A stretch of 12,196 nucleotides of DNA from F23-D06 sp045600905 (GTDB lineage Bacteria > Bacteroidota > Bacteroidia > Bacteroidales > WCHB1-69), in NCBI GenBank assembly GCA_045600905.1, contig JAZRYT010000161.1:1-12196 (forward strand), in the 5' to 3' direction. The notes below the pieces were generated by a model. That model ran no database searches. It was given only the letters and a program-made list of their open reading frames with translations, and was not told the origin of the DNA. Each line of letters begins with the position of its first letter. The stretch's first letter is position 1. The position numbers and the translations under genes are program-made. Positions 1 through 6,296 of this stretch are shown in pieces.

Positions 1-39
1 TTTAATATAATATCTGCAAAATAGAAAGGCGGTGCCCAT

Positions 40-1041
40 ATGGACGGAAAAGAAGCGATGTTTCTGATGTATCGTGCTGTTGACGAAGATGTTTCGGTCA
101 ACGCACTCATAAAAGATGAATCTATTTGGCTGAGTCAAAAAGGCATGGCGGAGCTGTTTGGCTGCACCTCAGATAATGTTTCACTTCATCTAAAGAACAT
201 CTTTTCAAGCGGAGAACTTGAGAAAGAAGCAGTTACCGAGAAAATCTCGGCAACTGCCGCCGATGGTAAGAACTATCTTACACAATTTTACTCACTTGAT
301 GCCATCATCGCTGTGGGTTACCGCGTGAACTCGCTTCGTGCCACGCGTTTCCGTCAGTGGGCAACTGGCGTGTTGAAAGAGTATATCCGCAAAGGTTTTG
401 TTATGGACGACGAACGCCTTAAGCAGGCAAAGACCGCCTTCGGCACCGACTATTTCCGCGAATTGCTTGAAAGGGTGCGCTCCATCCGTGCCAGCGAGCG
501 CCGCATTTGGCAACAAATAACCGACATTTATGCCGAGTGCTCTATTGATTACGACCCCCAAGCCGATGTTACCAAGGAGTTTTTCATGATGGTGCAAAAC
601 CGTTTTCATTATGCCATTACTGGTCAGACTGCACCGGAAATCATCTATACGCACGTCGACCACAATCAAGACAATATGGGGCTGAAAACATGGAAAAACT
701 CCCCAGACGGACGCATACTGAAATCTGACACCAAAGTGGCGAAGAACTACTTGGACGAGAAGGAAATACGTCAGTTAGAAAGGCTGGTGACGGGTTATTT
801 CGACTACATAGAAGATTTAGTGGAACGTGAAAACACCTTCAACATGGTGCAGTTCGCCAATAGTGTAAATGAGTTTCTGTCGTTCCGCAAGTATCAGCTT
901 TTGCCCGACAAGGGGAAAATAACCAAAGCTAAGGCCGACGAAAAAGCAGAAGCAGAATACGAAATCTTCAACAAAACACAAAAAATAGATTCCGATTTTG
1001 ACAAACAGGTGAGGAAAATGCTGGAAAAAAGAGGAAAATAA
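40..1041 (+). CDS. rhuM: RhuM-family protein (virulence RhuM / type I RM-associated)
   Basis: This 333-residue protein matches the RhuM family. The N-terminal block has the typical IWLSQKGMAELF (residues 29-40) followed by DNVSLHLKNIF (45-55), a helix-turn-helix-like segment, and then FYSLDAIIAVGYRVNS (83-98) and RFRQWATGVLKEYIRKGF (103-120), which are hallmarks of the family. The C-terminal half is helical and charged (about 125-333), with RIWQQITDIYA near 155-165. RhuM was named in Salmonella pathogenicity island 3; its biochemical role is not settled, and in many genomes it lies inside type I restriction-modification loci beside hsdS or hsdR. That fits the hsdR remnant directly downstream. 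The ATG at 40 follows a GAAAGGCGG stretch; ATG at 58 is an alternative, but would remove part of the usual N-terminus. Length is normal, so the gene looks intact. Any hsdM or hsdS would lie left of the window. Family assignment is secure, function is not. Confidence 0.9.
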   Translation: MDGKEAMFLMYRAVDEDVSVNALIKDESIWLSQKGMAELFGCTSDNVSLHLKNIFSSGELEKEAVTEKISATAADGKNYLTQFYSLDAIIAVGYRVNSLRATRFRQWATGVLKEYIRKGFVMDDERLKQAKTAFGTDYFRELLERVRSIRASERRIWQQITDIYAECSIDYDPQADVTKEFFMMVQNRFHYAITGQTAPEIIYTHVDHNQDNMGLKTWKNSPDGRILKSDTKVAKNYLDEKEIRQLERLVTGYFDYIEDLVERENTFNMVQFANSVNEFLSFRKYQLLPDKGKITKAKADEKAEAEYEIFNKTQKIDSDFDKQVRKMLEKRGK

Positions 1042-1042
1042 A

Positions 1043-1252
1043 ATATCCAAACTATCCGAACTGAACCCCGTAGAGCAACAGGTGACGCAATGGCTCAGCC
1101 AGATGGGCTGGGAGCTGCGCCCGCCTGAGGAGATAAGGGCGTACAGACGTCCGCTGGGGAATCCCGTAGTGGAGAAGATTTTGCGTGCGAAGGTTGCGGA
1201 GCTGACCAACGAACTGATGAACGCGATGATTAAGTTTTACAGCATCAACTAA
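1043..1252 (+). pseudogene. hsdR: Remnant of type I restriction HsdR N-terminus
   Basis: Directly after the rhuM stop, in a different frame, there are about 69 codons that read like the extreme N-terminus of a type I restriction endonuclease R subunit: NPVEQQVTQWLSQMGWELRP, then PEEIRAYRRPLGNPVVEKIL. The frame has a stop at 1010-1012 and no ATG, GTG or TTG at the natural beginning. The codon at 1043 is ATA, placed about 8 bases after AAGAGGA, so it may be a mutated ATG; a one-base loss in the A6 run at 1025-1030 would instead join it to ATG 1018. The first usable in-frame starts are GTG 1082 and ATG 1103. A stop follows at 1250, whereas HsdR is normally around 900-1100 residues, so over 90% is missing, including the nuclease and helicase domains. 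The final 15 or so residues do not look like HsdR. The HsdR identity is from recognition of family pattern, moderately sure. Confidence 0.55.
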
Positions 1253-1317
1253 ATAAGGAACAATTTCTGGTGATTTGAAAAAACATCAAAGCAGCCGCTG
1301 CGTTGAAATATAAATGG

Positions 1318-1325
1318 TACTTTTG
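1318..1325 (+). promoter_or_regulatory. Possible Bacteroidetes -7 promoter box for the KilA-N gene
   Basis: TACTTTTG matches the Bacteroidetes -7 consensus TAnnTTTG exactly and sits 24 bases before the ATG at 1350. No convincing -33 TTTG is seen at the usual spacing of about 20 bases, so this is a partial match. If real, it gives the KilA-N and metallopeptidase genes their own start of transcription, separate from rhuM. Confidence 0.4.
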
Positions 1326-1349
1326 CAAAGTTAATAAAGCGTTGTGAGT

Positions 1350-2156
1350 ATGGCAAAAATTATCGTACAGGACACAGACATCACAATCTTGCAAATCAAT
1401 GAAAATGATTACATTTCATTGACGGATATTGCAAAGTTCAAAACAGATGACACATTTATCGTCGTATGCAATTGGATGCGAAATCGTAATACCATTGAGT
1501 ATCTTGGAATTTGGGAATCCTTGTATAATCCGAATTTTAAACCTATCGAATTCGATAGGTTTAGAAAAGAAGCTGGATTAAATGCTTTCACTATGTCGCC
1601 TAAGAAATGGATTGAAACTACAAATGCCATTGGAATTATAAGTAAATCCGGGCGTTATGGCGGTACGTATGCACACAAAGATATTGCTTTCAAATTTGCA
1701 AGTTGGATTTCGGTTGAATTTGAATTGTACGTTGCCAAGGAATTTCAACGCCTAAAAGAGGAAGAGCAAAAACAACTTGGTTGGTCGGTAAAGCGCGAAT
1801 TGGCAAAGCTGAATTACCACATTCACACCGACGCAATCAAGAAAAATCTCATTCCGAAGGAAATTACGCCGCAACAAGCGTCAATGAATTATGCAAACGA
1901 AGCCGATGTCTTGAACGTGGCCCTTTTCGGGGTGACTGCAAAAGAGTGGCGTGAAGCAAATCCCGACGTGAAAGGGAATATTCGCGACTACGCCACAATA
2001 AACCAACTGATTTGCCTTTCGAATATGGAAAATCTCAACGCCGTATTTATCAACGACAACCTCCCGCAACGTGAGCGATTGATAAAACTCAATCAAATAG
2101 CCATTCAGCAAATGAGCGTGCTGGAAGATGTCGGTAGCAAGAAAATGTTGAAATGA
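1350..2156 (+). CDS. KilA-N domain-containing protein
   Basis: A 268-residue protein whose first 135 or so residues form a KilA-N domain: the start AKIIVQDTDITI, the segment NDYISLTDIAKFK (19-31), NWMRNRNTIEYLGIWE (41-56), and the closing part GGTYAHKDIAFKFASWIS (104-121) followed by FELYVAKEFQRLKEEE (124-139). KilA-N is a DNA-binding fold common in phage and bacterial mobile-element proteins. The C-terminal half (about 140-268) is helical, with EADVLNVALFGVTAKEWRE (184-202) resembling the conserved tail of bacterial KilA-N proteins. ATG at 1350 is preferred over the in-frame GTG at 1344, since family members begin with MAKI-like sequence. It sits between the hsdR remnant and the YgjP gene, 15 bases before the latter, so the two are probably cotranscribed. 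KilA-N genes are seen as accessories in restriction loci and in prophages; which applies here cannot be told from the sequence. Confidence 0.9.
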   Translation: MAKIIVQDTDITILQINENDYISLTDIAKFKTDDTFIVVCNWMRNRNTIEYLGIWESLYNPNFKPIEFDRFRKEAGLNAFTMSPKKWIETTNAIGIISKSGRYGGTYAHKDIAFKFASWISVEFELYVAKEFQRLKEEEQKQLGWSVKRELAKLNYHIHTDAIKKNLIPKEITPQQASMNYANEADVLNVALFGVTAKEWREANPDVKGNIRDYATINQLICLSNMENLNAVFINDNLPQRERLIKLNQIAIQQMSVLEDVGSKKMLK

Positions 2157-2171
2157 GAAAAACTTTAATCC

Positions 2172-2831
2172 ATGCAAACGACTGACATCACCTACACCCT
2201 CACTCGGAAACCCGTGAAGCACGTGCGCCTATGTGTGCGTGAGGACGGTAGTGTGCACGTGGTGGCACCGCTGCTTTTTCCCAAGGCGAAAATTGAGGAA
2301 TTTCTGGAAAAACGGCAGGCCTGGATTGAAAAGAAGCAGGCCTTTTTTCGGAATCGGGAGAAAATCCAATTGCAGTTCAACGAGTTGCTGCTGCTCGGCA
2401 ACCGTTACACTTACTTCTACGACACAAAGTATGCCAATAAAGTCGTCATTAACGAAGAGCACCACACGATTCGGGCAAGTCGCAATCTGACGGACATTGC
2501 CGTACAGGAAAACTGGCTGAAATCGGTGGCAAAAAAGTACTTTGATGAACGCGCCGAGCAGCTTTCAATCGCGTTGAATCTGCCATATAACAAGCTCTTT
2601 GTCCGCACCGAAAAACGCAAGTGGGGTAACTGTTCCTCTCTGAAAAACATCTCCTTAAACTGGCGTTTGGTGAAAGCACCCAAGTTCGTGATTGACTATG
2701 TCATCGTGCACGAACTCGTCCACACCATTATGATGAACCACTCGCACAAATTCTGGACCCTGCTGCGCTCGTATTATCCGGATTACGAAAAGGCGCAGAC
2801 ATGGCTTGACAAATACGGAAACAATCTGTAA
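2172..2831 (+). CDS. YgjP-like (DUF45) zinc metallopeptidase, M48-type
   Basis: This 219-residue protein belongs to the YgjP/DUF45 metallopeptidase family. The zinc site is clear: HELVH (180-184) gives two histidine ligands and the catalytic glutamate 181, and NHSHKFW (189-195) gives the third ligand, probably H190. Upstream are two further family signatures, KRKWGNCSS (148-156) and SLNWRLVKAP (161-170), and the N-terminal block RLCVREDGSVHVVAP (19-33) with AWIEKK (50-55). No signal peptide or membrane segment is seen, so it should be cytoplasmic. The family is commonly encoded next to type I restriction hsdR genes, where its job is unknown; here it closes a cluster containing RhuM and an hsdR fragment. 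It starts 15 bases after the KilA-N stop. All catalytic residues and full length are kept, so it looks functional. Substrate is unknown. Confidence 0.93.
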   Translation: MQTTDITYTLTRKPVKHVRLCVREDGSVHVVAPLLFPKAKIEEFLEKRQAWIEKKQAFFRNREKIQLQFNELLLLGNRYTYFYDTKYANKVVINEEHHTIRASRNLTDIAVQENWLKSVAKKYFDERAEQLSIALNLPYNKLFVRTEKRKWGNCSSLKNISLNWRLVKAPKFVIDYVIVHELVHTIMMNHSHKFWTLLRSYYPDYEKAQTWLDKYGNNL

Positions 2832-3163
2832 AAGAACAAAATTCTATTTTTAAAGGAATTCTTTCTTATTGTTTTGTGAATGATTTCAGTTTCTTCAGTG
2901 TTTTTTTGTAATAAGTGTTTAAGTTAGTTGTGCGCGGAGATGTGGATTGTAAAGAACCCCGAAATATGCACAAAAAACAAAATTGATTTAAAGACAAGAA
3001 ATGTGCGGCAGGAAAGAGTATAGAAAATCCGGAAATACAGAAGAAAGATACGTATCCAGTAAATAAAAATCCCTAAATAATAATTCCACCTGTAAATCAC
3101 ATAGTTTTTTAGGATAGGTCAAATAGAGCAGAAAGCAACACCCCAAAATTTTAGTCACACACT

Positions 3164-3182
3164 TGTGCCTTAAAAAGGCACA
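3164..3182. promoter_or_regulatory. Perfect 8-bp inverted repeat, possible operator
   Basis: TGTGCCTT and AAGGCACA are exact reverse complements separated by AAA. The dyad ends 9 bases before the promoter-like box at 3192, so it would cover the -33 region. That position suits a repressor or activator site for the FtsZ-like gene. It is not followed by a T run, so a terminator is unlikely. No binding protein can be named. Confidence 0.45.
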
Positions 3183-3191
3183 CCTTAGTTT

Positions 3192-3199
3192 TAATTTTG
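3192..3199 (+). promoter_or_regulatory. Bacteroidetes -7 promoter box for the FtsZ-like gene
   Basis: TAATTTTG matches TAnnTTTG exactly, 45 bases before the ATG at 3245. A clear -33 TTTG at standard spacing is missing; the region is instead occupied by the perfect dyad at 3164-3182, which may mean that transcription depends on a regulator. Confidence 0.5.
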
Positions 3200-3232
3200 C
3201 AGTCTGAATAAACAGCAAAATAATAATAGAAA

Positions 3233-3240
3233 AAGGAGGA
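3233..3240 (+). promoter_or_regulatory. Strong Shine-Dalgarno for the FtsZ-like gene
   Basis: AAGGAGGA lies 4 bases before the ATG at 3245. It supports this start over the in-frame ATGs at 3263 and 3281. Such a full Shine-Dalgarno is unusual among Bacteroidetes genes, and none of the other starts in this window has one as complete. Confidence 0.7.
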
Positions 3241-3244
3241 AGCT

Positions 3245-3895
3245 ATGGAAGTGAAAAGACTAATGGAAGAAAAGGGTCGGATGAAATCATTATGTGAGGC
3301 CCAGCCAGATTGTGCATTGTATGCCATCGGTTCCGGGGCATGTACATTGGCCAAGCAAGTCTATCTGAATGAAATGTTGAAGAGTAGTTTAAGGTTTTAT
3401 CTCTGCGATAATTTCTCGATGGGATGCGGCAATGATGCGTTGCTTGGCAAAGAGAACGCAGAGGAATGTTTGGCAAAGATGGATGGTGACGTAGTTCGGA
3501 ACGTAAAGAAAGCCATTGTAGTTTCCACGTTAGGAGGCGGAACGGGAACGGGCGGTGCGCCTATATTTGCGCAGTATTTGGCCGAAAAGGGTCTCGAAGT
3601 CATTAATATTGTCACGCTGCCGTTTCATTTTGAAGGTAGGAAGCGGTTAGAGAAATCGCAGTCTGCAGTTTGTGAGATGAGTAAATACGGCAAATTTACC
3701 GTCATCATCAATGATGATATGTATGTGAAGCAGTTTAAGGATAAGACTTTGAATGAATTTTTTGAGGATATTGGAAAATTCATAGAAAAGACCATCCTTA
3801 ATGAAATTCATCCAGGCTATGCAGAGGTATTTGTCAAAGAGGAGGCTCCTTGGTACCGGAGGGTCTTGGGTAGCATTAGATTAAAGGGGCGGTAG
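3245..3895 (+). CDS. Stand-alone FtsZ/tubulin-like GTPase-domain protein
   Basis: This 216-residue protein has the tubulin/FtsZ signature GGGTGTGG at 97-104. Around it other FtsZ landmarks line up in order: a degenerate first glycine loop, AIGSGAC (27-33); a T3-loop-like MGCGNDALLGKENAEE (59-74); and NIVTLPFHFEGRKRLEKS (121-138), matching the VVTKPFxFEGxxR region. IINDD (154-158) sits where FtsZ has its guanine-contacting ND. FtsZ next has the T7 loop (NxDFAD), whose acidic residues complete the GTPase site of the neighbouring subunit, and then a C-terminal domain; both are absent. The chain ends in a basic, aromatic tail, PWYRRVLGSIRLKGR (202-216), which could form an amphipathic helix. FtsZ itself is over 300 residues and lies in the division cluster, so this is a diverged paralogue, not the division gene. 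It may bind GTP and interact with or cap filaments; this is inference. It has its own promoter-like box and strong ribosome binding site and converges on the dipeptidase gene. A decaying FtsZ copy is possible, but the frame is intact. Confidence 0.8.
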   Translation: MEVKRLMEEKGRMKSLCEAQPDCALYAIGSGACTLAKQVYLNEMLKSSLRFYLCDNFSMGCGNDALLGKENAEECLAKMDGDVVRNVKKAIVVSTLGGGTGTGGAPIFAQYLAEKGLEVINIVTLPFHFEGRKRLEKSQSAVCEMSKYGKFTVIINDDMYVKQFKDKTLNEFFEDIGKFIEKTILNEIHPGYAEVFVKEEAPWYRRVLGSIRLKGR

Positions 3896-3911
3896 GAAAT
3901 CAATTTCTACC
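3891..3911. terminator. Stem-loop between convergent genes, possible bidirectional terminator
   Basis: GGTAG-GAAAT and ATTTC-TACC pair over 9 bp with one bulged G and a tiny loop. The stop codons of the FtsZ-like gene (3893-3895) and of the dipeptidase gene (3909-3907 on the other strand) both lie inside the stem arms. Neither side has a clear T run, so intrinsic termination would be weak. The structure is seen directly; its role is inferred from position. Confidence 0.35.
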
Positions 3912-5505
3912 AAGCTCCATCGTATTTGGTCCAGATCATATCACCGATTTCCCAAGCTTTATCAACTGCGCGATTAGCGCAATCGTTGGTATAGCGGGTG
4001 AGCAGTTCGATAGCTTGGTCGCGTTGTCCGTTTTTGATAAGGTCTAAAGCTTGGCTTTCAATGTTGCTTTGGTTATCGAGGTATTCTTTTTGGATAGGAT
4101 CGAAGGCTTTATCCACAATTTTGTGGAAGTCGCCCCAACGTTGGTTGGTTAGGTTGCCCAAACGGTTAAAGCCCCACCAGGCAGCGTCTTTGCTGAAGCC
4201 GGTTTCGCGGCCGTCAGTTTTGTAGCGGATAGGCAGGTCGGTGGCGTTGGCATAGATTGGAGTCCACATAGAGGATGCGGCATTGTCGAGGGCAAACCAG
4301 CAAAGAGCTCCCACTTCGTCGGGCATATTGCTACGAAGTTGAAGGATAGTGCAGTAAACCGTGTAGTGAACGGCGATGGAGCGTTCACCGTTGCGGTTCC
4401 AGCCGCCATTGACTTTGTGCATTTGCAATTCGGCACCTTTCATAAAGGGGGATGCCATTGGCGAAATGACCGTCTTACCTTCCTTATCGGTAATGGTGAT
4501 GTATTTGCGCATATCGTATTCGGTACCTTCGTAGTAGTCTTTGAAGACTTTCATAAGATCTTCAATAGAGACCAACGTGTCTGGTTTTACGGAGAAAGGA
4601 TAGTTTTCGCTATTAGGGTCTAATTTGAGCGACGGAGCCAGCAGGTCGAATACGCGCCATTCGCGGCGACGGCAGGCGATTTTAGCGCGGCTTTCTGGTG
4701 CATATACGTAAGCGAAGTCGAAGGTTTTATCCTTTTTCCTGTCGTACCAGCCAAATTCTTCTGCCAAAGAGTAGATGTTGTCGGAAGCCATAAAGTAATC
4801 TTTGTTCTTCAGGTCGATTTCGTGAATGGTAGAGGCGTTGGCATTGACGGCAACGTGATCATCAGGCACACGTTGTGCTACCCATACGGCTCCAACGCGG
4901 TCTTTACCAGGACCGTAGATTTCCATATGCCATACTTCGTTCTTGTCGGCGATGGTGAGCACTTCGCCCGCATCATTCCAACCGTATCTTTTCAAAATGT
5001 CGTCGGCCATCTTGATAGCTTGGCGTGCGGTGGAGCAGCGTTCCAACATCAGTCGGCAAAGTTGTTGACATTCTACCAGTCCTGAGTCGGATTTAAGTTC
5101 GCTATGACCACCGATGGTGGATTCGCCAATGGCCAATTGCTTTTCGTTAAGACAAGGATAGGCGGTGTTTAAATATTGGAAAGTGTGTGCCACTTGAGGA
5201 ATTCTTCCTGTTTCTACTTGTTTGTAGCGGGGCATTTTGCCAGGCTCGTCTTTCGCCCATTTGCGTACGGATAGCACAAATTTGTCGGTGTCGGAGTGAT
5301 TGGCTGCCGGCGTTACCATAATGTTAGTGCGGCCGCGGTTGCTATCGTCGCTGTGCGAAGTGATGACGCTGCCATCTACTGAGGCTTTCTTGCCCACGGT
5401 AATCGTCGTACATTCCAAGCCATCTATGAGTTCTGCATCAAAATCAATTTGTGCAAATAATGTTGTTGTTCCTAAAAAAAGAAGTAATGCGATAAGTTTT
5501 TTCAT
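3907..5505 (-). CDS. Secreted C69-family dipeptidase
   Basis: A 532-residue peptidase of family C69 (PepD-like, Ntn-hydrolase fold), which cleaves dipeptides. An N-terminal signal peptide is evident: KK, then a hydrophobic LIALLLFLGTTTLFA core, with likely cleavage after A18. C32 in GLECTTITVGKKASVDGSV (29-47) is the expected nucleophile, which in this family becomes N-terminal after removal of a propeptide; HSDD (51-54) and the GESTIGGHSE block (127-136) are further family marks. The C-terminal part contains the usual ALCWFALDNAASSMWTPIYA (401-420). Length matches secreted Bacteroidetes members. It should act in the periplasm, releasing amino acids from peptides, which fits peptide-fermenting oral or gut Bacteroidales. 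It starts 55 bases after the LytTR regulator stop with no promoter-like box between, so it may be the last gene of the prmA transcript or a target of that regulator; neither is proven. Confidence 0.93.
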   Translation of the reverse strand: MKKLIALLLFLGTTTLFAQIDFDAELIDGLECTTITVGKKASVDGSVITSHSDDSNRGRTNIMVTPAANHSDTDKFVLSVRKWAKDEPGKMPRYKQVETGRIPQVAHTFQYLNTAYPCLNEKQLAIGESTIGGHSELKSDSGLVECQQLCRLMLERCSTARQAIKMADDILKRYGWNDAGEVLTIADKNEVWHMEIYGPGKDRVGAVWVAQRVPDDHVAVNANASTIHEIDLKNKDYFMASDNIYSLAEEFGWYDRKKDKTFDFAYVYAPESRAKIACRRREWRVFDLLAPSLKLDPNSENYPFSVKPDTLVSIEDLMKVFKDYYEGTEYDMRKYITITDKEGKTVISPMASPFMKGAELQMHKVNGGWNRNGERSIAVHYTVYCTILQLRSNMPDEVGALCWFALDNAASSMWTPIYANATDLPIRYKTDGRETGFSKDAAWWGFNRLGNLTNQRWGDFHKIVDKAFDPIQKEYLDNQSNIESQALDLIKNGQRDQAIELLTRYTNDCANRAVDKAWEIGDMIWTKYDGAW

Positions 5506-5560
5506 ATTGTATGCTTTTTGTGAACAGAATCTTTAATTGGTGAATCGATGTTTTTTTTGT

Positions 5561-6295
5561 TTATTCTTTACTGATAGACAATTGATTAAGAGTTTCATCT
5601 TTGTAGCTGTTTCCGATGGGTAACAATGTGTTGTTGATTGAAATCTGATTTCCTTCAATAAAGTCTATTTTACTTTTGGCAATAATGAAGGATTTGTGAA
5701 TACGGATAAAATCGGTAGCAGGTAACTCCGATTCCAACTCTTTAAGCGAGTATAATGCGGTGATGTTTTTGCTTGTCGTATGAAAGGTGACATATTCGCG
5801 TTGTCCTTCCACGTAAATCAAATCGCTGAATTTGATTTGATAGATTCTGCGGTCAGCTTTTACCAGCAGAGAGTCTTGTTGGTGAGTAGGCGATGAAGCA
5901 ACCGCGGTTGGTTGTGTTGCTTTTTTACGTAAATCAAGGTGTAGGAGCGCCTTGTTTATCGCTTGCATAAAGCGTGGAAATGCTATAGGCTTGAGCAGGT
6001 AATCCACCACGCCTAATTCATAGCCCTGAACGGCATATTCGCTGTATGCTGTCGTAAAGATGACGGCTGTGGAGAGGGGGACATTCTTTACCATATCCAC
6101 ACCCGACATATCGGGCATCTGGATGTCGCTCAATAGAATGTCCACCTTTTGAGTATTCATTACTGCCATAGCTTCCATAGCATTACAGCATTGTCCCACT
6201 AACTCCAATTGAGGAATCTTGTTCACATATTCGGTGAGCAATGCGCGTGCCAACTTCTCATCATCGGCAATTAGAATACGACATTTTTTATCCAT
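5561..6295 (-). CDS. LytTR-family response regulator
   Basis: A 244-residue two-domain regulator. The receiver domain (about 5-120) has the acidic pair D11-D12, the phosphate-accepting D57 in LLSDIQMPDMSG (54-65), T82 and K102 in LLKPI, all in canonical places. A linker rich in A, T and P (127-141) leads to a LytTR DNA-binding domain (about 143-242) with LVKADRRIYQIKFSDLIYVE (144-163), YVTFHT (168-173) and the conserved FIRIHKSFI (196-204). Proteins of this type bind direct repeats upstream of target promoters when phosphorylated. Its start lies one base after the stop of the histidine kinase gene, so the two are translated from one message and form a LytS/LytTR-type two-component pair. The downstream dipeptidase gene is a possible target, without direct evidence. 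Confidence 0.95.
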   Translation of the reverse strand: MDKKCRILIADDEKLARALLTEYVNKIPQLELVGQCCNAMEAMAVMNTQKVDILLSDIQMPDMSGVDMVKNVPLSTAVIFTTAYSEYAVQGYELGVVDYLLKPIAFPRFMQAINKALLHLDLRKKATQPTAVASSPTHQQDSLLVKADRRIYQIKFSDLIYVEGQREYVTFHTTSKNITALYSLKELESELPATDFIRIHKSFIIAKSKIDFIEGNQISINNTLLPIGNSYKDETLNQLSISKE

Positions 6296-6296
6296 T

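Larger units (their letters stand above)
2832..3244. other. 413-base gene-free stretch before the FtsZ-like gene
   Basis: AT-rich sequence with no convincing gene on either strand. The first part has runs of T (for example 2901-2907) but no good hairpin in front of them, so no clear terminator for the metallopeptidase gene. The right end holds a perfect dyad at 3164-3182, a promoter-like box at 3192-3199 and a strong ribosome binding site at 3233-3240, described separately. Nothing recognisable is seen in about 2910-3150. Confidence 0.6.

Noticed and set aside
817..1209. 130-codon open frame on the minus strand across the rhuM end and the hsdR remnant
   Set aside because: Its protein is rich in F and C without any family pattern, and it runs antisense to two recognisable coding stretches.
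2831..2864. AAAGAA ... TTCTTT dyad after the metallopeptidase gene
   Set aside because: Only A-T-rich 6-bp arms with a 22-base loop; too weak for a terminator.
2940..3023. 27-codon open frame on the plus strand (MWIVKNPEIC...)
   Set aside because: No ribosome binding site, no promoter box, no recognisable protein, and composition like the surrounding spacer.
3843..3864. Palindromic CTCC ... GGTACC ... GGAG near the end of the FtsZ-like gene
   Set aside because: It encodes the EAPWYRR segment; short, within coding sequence and without a T run, so taken as chance.
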